64,000 nucleotides of DNA from Cyanidiococcus yangmingshanensis. Taxonomy: Eukaryota > Rhodophyta > Bangiophyceae > Cyanidiales > Cyanidiaceae. The translations under genes and the position numbers were made by a program. Positions 11,057 to 23,300 of the stretch are shown here, piece by piece (within the stretch, counting starts at the first letter, position 1; each line of letters opens with the position of its first letter). The notes under the pieces were generated by a model. That model made no database searches, had not been told where the DNA came from, and saw nothing but the letters and a program-made list of their open reading frames with translations. The DNA is taken from NCBI GenBank assembly GCA_013995675.1, contig VWRR01000019.1, positions 124,001 through 188,000 on the forward strand, read 5' to 3'.

Positions 11057-12792
11057 TAAGCAGGCCTATATACGGTGTAGAGAGCACGCAACTCTAGAGG
11101 CGAACGCTTCGGCACAGAGGGTTGCCAAATGGCGCGCTTCGTTCACGAATGAGCGGGGCTGGATGGGAGTTCCTCGTACCGTTGCCTGTAATGATCTTGA
11201 CAGAAAATAATTGGACAGTAGTTTTTTTGGACGGGAAGAAGATGCATGAAAGGGTGGCCGACTCAGCTACTAATACATATACTATGTATGCCCCGGCGAA
11301 TTGTGCTGCTGTTTCATCCCTGGCGATGAATATCTGCAACAAGCCCGGTTGATCGACATGTGGCCTCGGCCTACTCACCATGCGACTTTACAAAGACAAA
11401 ATTGATTGACGATACAAAGGCTTTTCGCAAACGTCAGATGTACCTCTGTCGCTTTATATCTCACAATGTGGTCGAGGATGTCTCGGTGACAACGAGAAAG
11501 AAAATGAATCCTATGTCTTGTCTCGGCGGTTTGTGGATCACTGCCTTTCGCTGTGTTCGACTGAGTCCCACGAAAGACGCCCTTGGGCGCTTAAGAATTC
11601 GGATGGAATTCGAACTGTAAGAGATATCGATACATCATGTCGAAAGGAACGTTGCATCTCTCTCGGAAGAAACCTTGTAACCTTCTCCGGACCGTGAAAT
11701 TGCAGAGTGGACGAGCCGCAACTCCTGCTTGAACGGTTGAAACGAACACAGTAGGGATACGTGAGGCCTTCGAACAGTTTCTACGAGAATTTTTCGCACC
11801 TAACGTGGTTCAACTCATAATCGCGAAGCATGGCCGTTACCCAGGAATTTCGTACCGCGAGACTTTGGACGTTCGGAGAACGGCAACCAGGGTTCACAGC
11901 CCCAAGTCATGAAAGAATGAGCATCATTGGCACCAGCAGAGACCGTGCTATAACAGTCGCGACAGTACATCAGGATCGCTCGAGACGCTCGGACAGAGAA
12001 AGGCCCTGGCCGCGGTCTCGTAACGTCATCGCGAGACAAGAAGAATTACACATTACAACTAATCAGGCATGTTTCTCTGACCAAATACAACAACATCCAA
12101 AGCAATTCTGCAGCAAATACAAAAACCGTGCTCAAGAAAAGTTCACGAAAATGCAGCAATCAACGTGGATGAAGCTCGCGGCAGAATATCCAACATAGTC
12201 ATTGCCATCGCTAGCTGTGTACGGTCTGCGTTGCACCTAAAATAGTCCAGTGTGACTGTTTACTCTTCGTTCACGAAACAGTGATGGCTTTGCTCCTCGA
12301 AAAGCCCCGGAGAGGATATAATATGGCTGGACTCGACAACTCACCGGCCGGCACGATTCAATATATCTCTGGTGTCCATTGGAGCCGCAAATCAATGCAT
12401 CTACCTCCCAAATCTTGATATATGCCCGATATTGACCCTGCATTCATCAACATGTAGGAATTTCAAGTAATCTTTCTAGATGCGACCGGTTCACAGGCAA
12501 CGCCAGTCGTGGGCCACAATCGGCTACGATCCCGATACACTGCGGTGTGGTCGGCGTCGCGAGATGCCGCGGAAGTTTCCGAAGCGCTCGAGCCTTTCGA
12601 TGGCCACGGCCCGCGAAATGGTGATCGTCAGACTGTGTTGTGTACTACCAGCTTGAAGGGCGGAAACCGCGGCGTGTTGGACCAACAATATAACGAATCG
12701 TTTCACTTCGATAACCTCTCTTGGGAAAAACTCTAGCGGCTTTACAGAAACGGCTCGGTGGTTCTTTCGTAGTGCGGGGTCACCGAACCAAA
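11057..12792. other. Divergent intergenic region
   Basis: About 1.7 kb between the starts of ATAD2 (minus) and the HERC ligase (plus), so both promoters should be here. A TATATAGG element lies about 10 bases upstream of the ATG at 11056. Open frames of up to 122 codons (11830-12198) show no domain or consistent coding character. No RNA gene was recognised. Confidence 0.5.
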
Positions 12793-15700
12793 ATGAACCT
12801 CAGTGAAGCGCAAGAAGCGACTGACCAGCGCGTCGCAGAAACGAGCTTGGATAGCAAGGAGAGCGGTTTCTTCATGGAATCCGTCAAAAAAGACTTCACG
12901 AAGCATAATCAAGTTCTGCCACCTAAAACGAATTCTGAAGCCGCAGTTGCAGAAAGAATTGCGCCAGACGATCGACAGTGGCCACAGACGGAGCCGCTTC
13001 TCACACATCTTCTGGTCTGGGGAGCGGTTTCCCCAGATAATATTGCTACAGCGCCTCGTTTACAACCACCTTTCTCTAGTGCGGCAGAGTCTCTACTCGC
13101 ATCCGTTCCAGAACCGGTCTACGCCAGCGGCGGAGAACGGTTTACAGTGATGCTGACCCGCCAAGGGACTCTGTTTCACCTGACTGAGGGAGGCACCCTG
13201 TGCAGGGTGGTTCTCCCATCAGAGTGTATTTCTTTGGCGTGCAGTAGGGACCTTGCCTTTGCTGTAGGGCGTGATGGCTCGCTGTACTACTGGCAGAGCG
13301 GGACTGAAGATAATATTCAAGTCGAGAAGGTAACGGCACTTCAAAACTACAAGATTGTTCAGGTAGCTGCCGGGCGCCAGCATTTCATGGCCCTTAGCTG
13401 GGCAGGCGAATGTTTCTTGGGCGGCACCTTCGGAGCCATGAGCTCTGATGACGGCTGCTTTGTCTCAACGCAGCCGAGTATCCTCACGAACATTCGACGG
13501 GTCCATGCTTTGTACGGGCAACCTGTGAGCAGGATTGCCTGCGGCGCTCATCATGCTGCGGTGATAACGTCCACTGGCTCGTGTTTTACTTTTGGGGACA
13601 ATCGAGACGGTCAACTCGGCAACCCTGCTGCGACGAATGGGGCATCTTTCGTAGCGCAGCCGACAAGGGTTCCATTGGTGCTGCCGAACGATCTTTATGT
13701 AGACGCTGCTTGCGGAGCCCGGCACACGCTCTTGCTGACGGCCTCGGGGAAAGTGATCTCAGTTGGTGGCGGTCGTAATGGCCAATTAGGGCAAGGGTCA
13801 ACAGCCAATATGTCTGTCGCTAGCGCCGTGCTGGGCCCCTTGGCTGACAAACAGATTGTCGTCATCGCTGCTGGTGATTCGCATTCGTTGGCGCTGTCTG
13901 CTGATGGCACCCTTTTTGCTTGGGGCGCAGGTGAATCAGGTCAGTTAGGTGACGGAGAGGTCTCAGATAAGCTTCGCCCAGCTGTCGTCCAGGTGCCGCG
14001 TTTGCGCCCGCCGAATACCAGTTCATCTCCTCCGAACGAGACCGAGGAATCAGAACCAGATCCCAACCGGAAACTCCTCTCTTCGGTTGCTGAGGGCTGC
14101 AAACTGTTCTGGTGCGGAATCAGTGCAAGCATGGATCGATCATATGGTATTGTATGCGTGAGCGACCGAGAAGTACGAATTCCTGTCTATGAGCCCCCGA
14201 CCCCCCGAGGTTCGCCATTCCTACAGCGAGGCTCGCCAGCGCCGTCCATAGATCTACAGGCGGTTGAACAATTCTACGCTACCCCACAAAGACCCAAGGC
14301 AACCCTTTACAACCTAGCGCGAGAGCAGATATATCTAGCGATCCTAGCGATGGGAGACGCCAAGATGTTGCAGGAATACACGGAAACGCACAGTACCGCC
14401 TCCGCGTCATTCGAAAGCGTTTTGTGGACGCCCCCGTTTTCAATCCAACAGCGACCAAGTGTGGATGCGCGAGACGCATGTGGTCGTGATCCGACAGCGC
14501 GGCGCTATCCAGAGGCCGCCCTAGCAATGCTTGCGCTCATCCAGAACCCCATATTCGCGGATGCCGATGCTCAAAATCGCTCGCCAGCGCTTCTTTCGCG
14601 CGCTTTGAGCCTGCTGATGCGGTGCACAAGTGGCGCGTTAGACCGAGTGGTGAATTCGCTGCGTGAGGCGCCTGCTGAGCTGATTGTGCAGCGCTTTATA
14701 ACGCCGGTGAACGATTTGATATCCATTTCTTTGCGGGCTACCAAGCGAGTTTCTCAAGCGACCATAACAGCATCCAAGTTTTTGGAGCTCGTGCATCGCG
14801 CTGCTGGTGAACGTTTACCGCGCACAGTATTTTACAATGATGCAGTTTCGAACATTGTTGATTTATGGACAGACTACGAACGGTGGCGGCGAGCGCCAGA
14901 GAGTTTCTCATTCTGCAAGGATGCACGTTTCCTCATTGACCAAGCAGCCAAGGCGCGCATTCTGCACGAAGAGGCACGAATCACCCAGCACTCTGAGCAG
15001 ATGCATGCATTTTTCCAGCATGTACTGCCGATGCCGTTCGGGATTATTGGCCAGCCTCTTGGTGCAGATACTTTCTGCGTACTTAGTGTTCGCCGAGATC
15101 ATATTGTGAGCGACACACTGGCTTGTATAAGCACCATGGATACCAGAGACTTGTTGAAGCCGCTTCGTGTCGAGTTCATTGGAGAGCCAGCTGTCGATGA
15201 GGGTGGCGTTCGCAAAGAGTACATGATGATGCTCATGGAGAAACTTCTTTCGCCCGACTATGGCATGTTTGTGTACGATGCTGAAACGCGATACATCTGG
15301 TTCAATCCGCACAGTTTCGAGTCTACAAGTGAGTTTATGCTTGTTGGGCTTCTGATTGGATTGGCAGTCTACAACGGCATCATTCTGGAGGTACAATTTC
15401 CCCAGGTTGTGTACAAAAGGTTACTGGGAATGTCCGTTAACATTACAGATTTACAGGATGCGTTTCCGCAGGTGGCTCAATCTCTGCAGAAGCTCCTGGA
15501 GTATGATGCCATGGAGCCTCTAGAAGATGTATTCAGTCTTAATTTCTCCATAGACTACAATTACTGGGGAGAAATTCGCACTCATGAATTAATTCCTAAC
15601 GGGCGCAATATTGCAGTGACGCGAGAGAATCGAAATGAATTTGCCCAACTCTACACGCGTTACCTTTTGGTCGACTCAGTTCATGAGCAGTTCGACGCGT

Positions 15701-16134
15701 TCGCGCGGGGATTCTCGCTGCTGCTGTCGCGCGGTGTTGCGTTACAACTGTTTTCGCCCCAAGAGCTGGAAGTAGTTGTGCGGGGCGAACCTGAGCTTGA
15801 TTTTCATGCCCTTGAGCGAGTAACAAAATATGAAGGTGGCTATACATCGGAATCTTTGGCAATTCGCTGGTTCTGGTCTATTGTTCATGACAGTATGAAA
15901 GAGGAGGACAGATGCCGCCTATTGGCATTTGTCACGGGTTGTGACCGTGCGCCGGTAGGTGGCCTTGGCAAATTACATTTCGTCATCCAAAGGGCAGGTT
16001 CAGATACAGATCGGTTGCCGACAGCACACACTTGTTTCAATATTTTGCTCCTCCCTGATTATTCTTCGCGAGAAAAAATGAGAGCCATGCTCGATACAGC
16101 CATCAAGAATGCACAAGGTTTCGGTCTGCAGTGA
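12793..16134 (+). CDS. HERC-type E3 ubiquitin ligase (RCC1 repeats plus HECT)
   Basis: The 1113-residue protein combines RCC1-like repeats (about 60-400) with a C-terminal HECT domain (about 760-1113), the layout of small HERC ligases such as HERC4 (about 1050 residues). RCC1 signatures include SCFTFGDNRDGQLG, KVISVGGGRNGQLGQG and TLFAWGAGESGQLGDG. The HECT N-lobe has PLRVEFIGEPAVDEGGVRKEY, and the C-lobe has the catalytic cysteine near residue 1081 within LPTAHTCFNILLLPDY. The protein ends in QGFGLQ, close to the usual HECT terminus. HECT enzymes accept ubiquitin on this Cys before passing it to substrate; the substrate here is unknown. I chose the ATG at 12793, after CCAAA. The frame opens slightly earlier with a TTG, but an in-frame TAA lies at 12712-12714. 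Confidence 0.93.
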   Translation: MNLSEAQEATDQRVAETSLDSKESGFFMESVKKDFTKHNQVLPPKTNSEAAVAERIAPDDRQWPQTEPLLTHLLVWGAVSPDNIATAPRLQPPFSSAAESLLASVPEPVYASGGERFTVMLTRQGTLFHLTEGGTLCRVVLPSECISLACSRDLAFAVGRDGSLYYWQSGTEDNIQVEKVTALQNYKIVQVAAGRQHFMALSWAGECFLGGTFGAMSSDDGCFVSTQPSILTNIRRVHALYGQPVSRIACGAHHAAVITSTGSCFTFGDNRDGQLGNPAATNGASFVAQPTRVPLVLPNDLYVDAACGARHTLLLTASGKVISVGGGRNGQLGQGSTANMSVASAVLGPLADKQIVVIAAGDSHSLALSADGTLFAWGAGESGQLGDGEVSDKLRPAVVQVPRLRPPNTSSSPPNETEESEPDPNRKLLSSVAEGCKLFWCGISASMDRSYGIVCVSDREVRIPVYEPPTPRGSPFLQRGSPAPSIDLQAVEQFYATPQRPKATLYNLAREQIYLAILAMGDAKMLQEYTETHSTASASFESVLWTPPFSIQQRPSVDARDACGRDPTARRYPEAALAMLALIQNPIFADADAQNRSPALLSRALSLLMRCTSGALDRVVNSLREAPAELIVQRFITPVNDLISISLRATKRVSQATITASKFLELVHRAAGERLPRTVFYNDAVSNIVDLWTDYERWRRAPESFSFCKDARFLIDQAAKARILHEEARITQHSEQMHAFFQHVLPMPFGIIGQPLGADTFCVLSVRRDHIVSDTLACISTMDTRDLLKPLRVEFIGEPAVDEGGVRKEYMMMLMEKLLSPDYGMFVYDAETRYIWFNPHSFESTSEFMLVGLLIGLAVYNGIILEVQFPQVVYKRLLGMSVNITDLQDAFPQVAQSLQKLLEYDAMEPLEDVFSLNFSIDYNYWGEIRTHELIPNGRNIAVTRENRNEFAQLYTRYLLVDSVHEQFDAFARGFSLLLSRGVALQLFSPQELEVVVRGEPELDFHALERVTKYEGGYTSESLAIRWFWSIVHDSMKEEDRCRLLAFVTGCDRAPVGGLGKLHFVIQRAGSDTDRLPTAHTCFNILLLPDYSSREKMRAMLDTAIKNAQGFGLQ

Positions 16135-17002
16135 ATCTGAGGCCCGATTCGCGACCCATTTGCTGCCGAAAAAGGAGCGTGGTTGAGGCCAGGGCCCTTT
16201 TCGTCGACATTGCGAGCGATTGCATAGGTTACGGAGGCATCACCAGCGAATGATATAGCCATTTTGGTCCGTCAAGCGCAAAACTATCGAACGCAAAAGG
16301 TATGATACTTTTTGCGTGTCCGCGCTTTGGCTCCTAGCGGGTGCCAGCGCCTTCAATCGCATCCTATGTCTGTTTCGCATCTGGCATGCTCGCCTCCGGA
16401 CCTTTCACCAAATTCGTATATATCGAAATCATGAGGAAACTTAGATCTGTCACAGGCGCAGACAACATTCGTGACGTACCCCAAAATCTTTCCCTTGAGA
16501 TGAGCATTATGATCTTTTTCTGCATGAATCACTTTCATATGTCGATTTTCATTGTGCGAATTTTCTCGAGAGCTTGCGGCACTAGCTATGTGGGAAACCG
16601 GGCAGAGGCGGCTGCTCTTTGCAACGACCAAACGAAAGCATTCCTAGTTTGATTCAGCGAGACCAAAAAAGGTGCCAGCCGAATTCAACACATGTCCTCA
16701 GGATTCAAATATTGAGCGCTGCTGTAATGAATCCGATTCGTTTGCTGTTTTCGGGCCTAACGAGAAGCTCGGAGCCAAAATGATGGGGTGCATCGGACCA
16801 CTCGAGCGCCGGATATCAATGCACTGTTGCAACATCGCAATACTACCCGGATCTTCTTTCCAAGTATCCGCAGAGCGGGTGAGCGCTCTAACCTGAGATG
16901 GCGCTCAATACTATGCTCACGACTATCGCCACCAAGAAAATATGTGAGGATATCGCTCTCCCTAAAAGCCTGCGAGATGCGAGCACCGCAATATTCCGCG
17001 CA
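16135..17002. other. Intergenic between convergent genes
   Basis: About 0.87 kb between the 3' ends of the HERC and PES-like genes. Short overlapping frames on both strands (for example 16341-16652) have no motifs. Nothing else was recognised. Confidence 0.5.
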
Positions 17003-20000
17003 CTAGAGCAGCAAATGCGAATCTGTGCATGACCAAGGCGTTAGGGTTGGCGCCTGAGCACCGCGATGCAGTTCTTCGTACCCAAACCTTCGCGGAAACT
17101 GCACATACGGGTCATTGAGCAGTGCCATTCTCTTCAAGCAGAGTAGACCTCGCGCGACGGTGTCTCGGATACCTTCGTAAATCTCCTGTGCTTTTTTGCG
17201 GTCACGAACAAGATTAGCGTCAGGATATATCGGATCAAAGAATTGAAAGTAAAGCCGAAGTGGCGGCCTCGGGCGAAGCAATGGAAGTAGAAGATCAGCG
17301 ATGGCCTCATCTGTCGGTGATTCTCGGCATTGGTGAACGCCAAGCTCGAACGATGTCAGATCGAATGCCGATGTGCTCGAACTGATTTCGAATAAACGAA
17401 CCCAGAAGAGGTAAGCTCAGCATTTCTTTCCCATCCAGCACAACATCGAAGCTATCGTCAGGTCCATAGGAAGCAAACGGCACGATTGTGGCCCCGAGAC
17501 GAGCGCACAATCGCACAAACTCTTCATGATGCGGCCAGAATAACTGGTTGTTCTCACCTCGCCGCTTGTATGCCTCACGGGCTCCACCTGGAAACAGCAG
17601 TAAAGAGTCGCCGCGCTGCAGGAGATCATACACTGTTCGCGGTGATACAGGCACTGCACCTAGAGTCTTCAGGTTTGCTACGAATGTTTCCGCTCTCGTT
17701 CCATTACGCTGGCTCTGCCGGTCATTTGGGCGCTCTGCAAGGCCTCGAGATCCAAAAATGATTGGATGCGCAAGCCCACGCACAAAGACGCCACGAGTTT
17801 TCCAAATGTGGTCGATGAAAAAAGGGAGATCGATGAGCCCTAAACGGGTGTGATTTCCAACGAATAGCACCGGCGGTGTCTGGGTCGACAGAGGTACCTG
17901 ATCGAAATTGAGGAAAATGGGAGACAGAAACCGACGCTGTTGGCGAATTCGATGCTGAATTTCACCAAGTGCGAAACGATTCGTCGGAACATAACGAGGA
18001 CCCAATGCTCTTCGTTCCTCAGGCTTTTCCGGCAGAACGGATAAGAAGCTTCTGTTCAATTGCGAGGATTCTTTGGGAGTTTCCGCGACCGTCGAGTCGC
18101 CCTCTGCAACTGCAACACCAGAGACCCCATCTTTCAAGTCGGCAGAGGCACTCCTTCCCTGCACAATTTTCAAATTACTCTCGTCGCTATTTGACCCGCG
18201 CTGCAGGGATGACTCCACCATTCGCGAGCAGAGCCGATCGTGCGCCTGTTCCGCCTGCTCGATGAGCACTTGATAGGCGTCAAAGTCGCGTGACTGCAGC
18301 AAGGCGTGGCCACCGCTACGAGCAACGTAGCGAACCACTGTAGCGGGCACGACGCTTCCGGGAACGAGTTTTTCAGAGCGCTGGCGCTCTGAAAAGGGTC
18401 GCGAGAGCTGTTTCATAAGCCGTTCTGATTCCGCCAAAGAAGGCAGCAACCCGTCGTTTGCTGAAGCGACAATAGTATATCTCTCAGCACCAATCTGGGC
18501 AGCAACGCGATAGTCATGGGCGGAATAGGAAAAATCACGGATCATTAGCACTCTATGTCGCAGCGTCTGTTTCGGCAAGATCTCTCTCAAAACGCCCATC
18601 CGTCGTAGTGACTGATAGGCTGAAGTAGGGTCATTCAATAATTGCAAAAGGTCAATCAGCATTGGACTGAAAATATAGGGAGCTATGTTGTAAATTCCAT
18701 CTGGAAAAATCGAAAGATTTTCCCAGAGAGGTGCAAGCGAGGAGTCTGCGAAACTCGTTGCTGCATTCACAAGAATCGCATGGCGGGCTAACTTCCGATC
18801 CAATAATGATTTTGAAGCCGAAATTTCAGGTTTCGAGGCGCGTCGTTGATGGAAGACTCGCACGCACTCGAACCACAGCAGGCAACCCATGCTTTCAGCT
18901 AAGACATTCGCCAATACCGGTCCAGCTGAGGCGACACCTTCCTGAACCATCTCGGATGCCTTTTCGCGATAGAGTGTTTCGATCGCATCTAGAACCGAAG
19001 ATGCTAACTCTTGCAGTTTGAGACGATTATCGCGCGGTATGACCAGCACGCGGACGTCATATTTTGATTGAAAAGCACGAAGTAAGGGGGCGATGCTGAT
19101 CCCAGTTCCATCAAGACCCGGGAAGAAGAGCAGAAGAGGTTTCTGCACATGAGCATGTTCGTCACAACTAGGCGGGCAAATAAATCGGACAGCTCCATCT
19201 AGGTGATGCATCTGGCGATAGAATTCGACAATTTGCGGTGAAACTTCCATATCGCGCATCATTCCGATAAAGTCACTATCCGCAGCCCCGTTCGCTCGGC
19301 TCGATGCTGATGGATCAGCTCCGGATGCTTTGCGAAGTAATTCCCTGCAATAGCGACGGTCTAATCCATAATACTGCGCACCTTCCATAACTAGTGACAG
19401 ATATCGAGACGAGGGTCGATCACGAGCTCGCGTTCCAGGTGATACGTACGCTACAGTCTTGACATTTTCGTAAATTTTGTTGGTATACGTCCGTACAGTC
19501 ACGTTCAGCATACGCTGGCCGTTAATGCCGACGCCTTCCGAAAGAAAAATTCGATCAAGTTCAGCAGCAGTGAGGTGAAAAACTACCCCATGCACAGCAT
19601 GCCTGTCCGCTTGCCCGTTCGTTTCCGATCCTGCTGCAGGAGCTTGCGTAATATTTGCGAAGGATGGTTCACCAAGGGCCCTCACGCCCGGGCAACTGAA
19701 CTCTAGCGCAAAGCCCTCCAGCACCGCCGGTTCTCCAGTACTCCACGAGGACTCTGATATACGCCTTGGCCAGTACAAAAGACCGGCTTTGGGCCCCATG
19801 ACCCGAGGACACATATTGCTTCCATACGCAAAGTAGAGAACCGTCTGGCCTGAGGCACTCGTTGGTTTCGATGTACCACTGAGAGCTCCGTCGATTGAAC
19901 GGGCGTCTATTTTGGTACGGCGCTGCGCAGTATCTTCCGAGGATGGGTCTTTCATGCCGCTCGAGGCCAATGTCATAAGGGGGTGCAAGGCACGCCTCAC

Positions 20001-20180
20001 GCTTGGAGCAGCTACGATGAAGCGATCGGCTGTGGTGAACTTCCATACCCGGCAGCAACGCGGACGGGCCGGTGAACTCAGCTTTAGAAAGCCAGATTTC
20101 AGTAGCTTTAAGTTGTGTAAGCACCATGCTGGCTCTAACCGTCCACATGAGTCTTTTGAGTACAAAAAATCCGAGCTCAT
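17003..20180 (-). CDS. Fused gamma-glutamylcyclotransferase / phytyl-ester-synthase-like acyltransferase
   Basis: One long frame (20180-17307) encodes a serine- and arginine-rich N-terminus resembling a plastid transit peptide. Next comes a GGCT-like domain (about 113-290, starting LYFAYGSNM, with the catalytic-type Glu in FLSEGVG). Then comes the two-module layout of plant phytyl ester synthases: an alpha/beta-hydrolase part from about 345 (LLLFFPGLDGTG; nucleophile-like Ser in AESMGC) and a DGAT2/LPAT-like acyltransferase part from about 745 (VLFVGNHTRLGLIDLPFF, LLLFPGGAREAYK). PES1/2 in plant plastids esterify phytol released from chlorophyll and also make triacylglycerol. The C-terminal block expected next (LRLYFQFFDPIYP, KKAQEIYEGIRDTVARGL, ending at 17003) lies in the +1 frame, entered between about 17360 and 17307. 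The GGCT fusion is not part of plant PES proteins as I know them. Confidence 0.85.
18370..18395. repeat. Perfect 12-bp inverted repeat inside a coding region
   Basis: The arms TTTTCAGAGCGC (18370-18381) and GCGCTCTGAAAA (18384-18395) are exact reverse complements separated by two bases. The element lies in the loop between the hydrolase and acyltransferase parts of the PES-like gene and encodes part of FSERQRSEK. It could be chance in a low-constraint linker. Confidence 0.7.
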
Positions 20181-20339
20181 GGTCTGTACAGGTCACTTAT
20201 TTTCTCTTAAGTGAACAAGGGCTCGAGCAGGACCTGAAATTTCGAGGCGTTTCTCACGGGTCTCGTTTCAGTTCCGACACTTGCCTCCAGATGGCGAACC
20301 GCTTCCGCGGGTACTTATTTCTCCCCAAATAGAAAGTTA

Positions 20340-23300
20340 ATGGAGAGTAACCAAGATCAAATAGCTTCGATTATATCAGCGCTAGCTGTGTTGCACTGGT
20401 CAGGAAGCACAACTGAGGACCGTCGAGCCTCGCAGACGTACTTGGGAGAACTTCCTCTGTCACTTCCGACCGAAACGGCAGTTGCTTTGGGACGCAGCCT
20501 AACACTTCTGGGGTTTTCTGTTGCAAGCATAGTGTCCCAGCAGATTCCGCGGAGTACCCCAGACCTCATCCGGCTCGTGGAGTCTGCCACGAGACATTTT
20601 GGCCTGAGTATACTAGAAAGATTGGTCCAGCAGACCGTTGTGGCTGGGCAGCTCCAAGGTTGCTCTGCTCAGTCGTGCCTATCGGAGCTCTATTCTGTTT
20701 TTCTTGAATTGCTGAGCGTCCCTGGCAGGTTCACACACTTTTCAAACTGCGGGTGGACCCGCGGGGAGCGGCAAAAGATAGCCCAAGTTCTCGCCCAGTT
20801 TGTTCTCAAAAACTGGAGCACTTACGGCGCATCTCTTATGCGAGAGTATCTCCTTGAAAGACCTGGTGAGTCCTCAGAGTGCGATGAGTTCGTTTGCGCG
20901 ATAGTTTGTGAGATTCTTTACGAGGCGGTCGAATATGATGAACGAAACGGAAAGAGTCGAACTCTTGTAGACCAACTGATCGTTGATCAGTTATGCGAGT
21001 TACTCATTCAAAATGCACGAAATATTTTGTCAATATCGTTGCGTCTTCTGGAATCTGAAACAAAGGATGCGGAGACAGAATCAGCATATAGAGTGTCTCT
21101 GCAGCTCCTAGTGCTGCTCTCGAAGAACTTTCCGACTGAACTCCTGCTCGAAGCGTCGGTGCCCGTCAGACTCGTGCTCTTCATGAGAAGAAGAGTGCAA
21201 AGGACGCTCGAAGACTGGAGTGCTTCATGCACGGATGCTGACTGGCTCTTAATTGAGGCTCTCGGAAACATGCTGAACTGTCTTGAACCTATGGCGCAAC
21301 GACCGTGTGAGGAGGTATCCCCGCTTTTGGAAGAAATAATCAGCCTGGTTCTGCACTTTGATGAGATTGTATGCTCAGCGACAGAGAAATTATCTATCCA
21401 TGAAAATCGTTGGGAGGAGCGGCTGTACTTACTGCGATCGTTTGTTGAACTGGGTGTTCTGGCAGCAGAGCTAAGCTCGCACTCCGCAATGAAGGACGGA
21501 AATTCGCTGCGTCCGGCAATCCTCATACAGCTACGGCTACTGAGTCATCCATCAATACTGATTGCCGAAAGAGCACTTTCATTATGGAATCGGGGCCAAT
21601 GTGTGCGCAGTCTGATCAAGGAAGAGCACGTGCCTCTCTTCCTTGAGTCTCTATGGATGCGGCATTTTGGAGATTTAAGTCTATCGAAGCTCATACGAAG
21701 GTCTGAAGGAACTGAAACCTATATAACCCCATCATTCGCAAATTTCCATAACAAGCTTCTGGGCAAGTTTGCAGATGAGCTCCACGAACATAGAAAGCTC
21801 TGTCTCGATATGAAAAGTCGTGCGCGCGAACATCTGCGAAAACTTTTCCGACAGTGGCCCGATGTTTGCATAAGCTGGGCCCTAGAATGCTCATGGAAAC
21901 GCATGCAAAGGTTTGACGTTCAAACACGTGCTCTCGGGCTGACCCCTAATTCATCTCCATTTCGTGTGAGTTCCTGTGTACACAGAATTTGGCAGGAATT
22001 GCTCCATGGAATCAGTGCCTGTGTCACTGGAGATCGCTCCCCAATGTACTGGATGGATGCCGCACTAGATGCGACGCTGGCTGATATGCTCTCCACTTTA
22101 ATCGATGAGCTCGTACGAACAATGCCCTTGATGCTGAAAAGTAGCGTTTCTCCAGCAGCTACGGATATTCGAGTCTCTGCATGTTCGGCGAAAAACGATG
22201 AGATGAGCCCAGAGCTGGAGAGAGCGGTCGCAGAATCTCATCAGTTTTGCGAGTACATCTGGAGACTTGTTGAAGATGCACAAAACCTTGACTTAATCCA
22301 GGATGCTGCTTTTTTCGACTCTTTGCTGCAATTCTTCCGCGGCTGTCTGCCTTTGCTGACCAAGATTCATGGAATCAAAAGCAACTTTGTCTCTCTCGCA
22401 ACTTTCCTGTTGCGACGCATTCAATCGCTGAATGATGGCGACAAAGAATGCGCATCATTCGCTGATCAGAATCGAAAGAAACAATGGTCTTGGATCGTCT
22501 GCGAAGGAATATTTATTCATCTCTCTCGATCAGACACACAGGAAGTCGTGGAGCAGGCCCAATTTCTTTTGGCCTCTATTCACGAGGCACAAAACAATCT
22601 GCTTTTGCCATTTGAAGCGAGATGTCTGCTCTTCAAATGCGTTCCTCTTATTTTGCGTTGCGAAAAGTTCCCACTTGATCGGCTCGGCATATTAGAGACG
22701 ACGCTTGCGGAGCCTGTATATCTTTGGAATGCCATGGCGGTGGAGCATAGGGTGCTGCAGGACCCTCATCGTTTTATAGCCGCTTTTATGAGCGAAGATG
22801 AGAATGCGAAAAACAATCGGGCCTGTTTGCTCCAACTGACAACACTTTTTGAACAAATGTTGAGCATCGAGATGGAAGGACGAACTTGGTCGATGACAAG
22901 TCTTTGCAGCCGTGTACTACCGTCAACATTTCCTCGACTTATCGCGACCATGAACCACATGTACTCGAAACAAGAGGAGTTTTTGCCTCGCGTTATACGG
23001 ACATTGGCACGCATCGAAGATGAGGACATGTCGCTGCATGAGAAGCCTTGTGACGCGAGTACAAGAGGTGCGAATGAAACCAACTTCGTGAAACAGGCAA
23101 CAGCTCAGGACCTTGCTACCGAATTACGACTTTGGCTCCATCGGGTTACCACCCGGAGCCTTTTGCTTTTCCAAAGAATGCTTGCAACGGGCGCATCAGT
23201 GAATTCCTTGGAATACTGCAGCGAAGGATGCTTCGAAGGCCTGCTGAACGTTGAGTTGCACTATCTCGCAGAGGTCGGACGCCACGTAATCGGTCCATTG

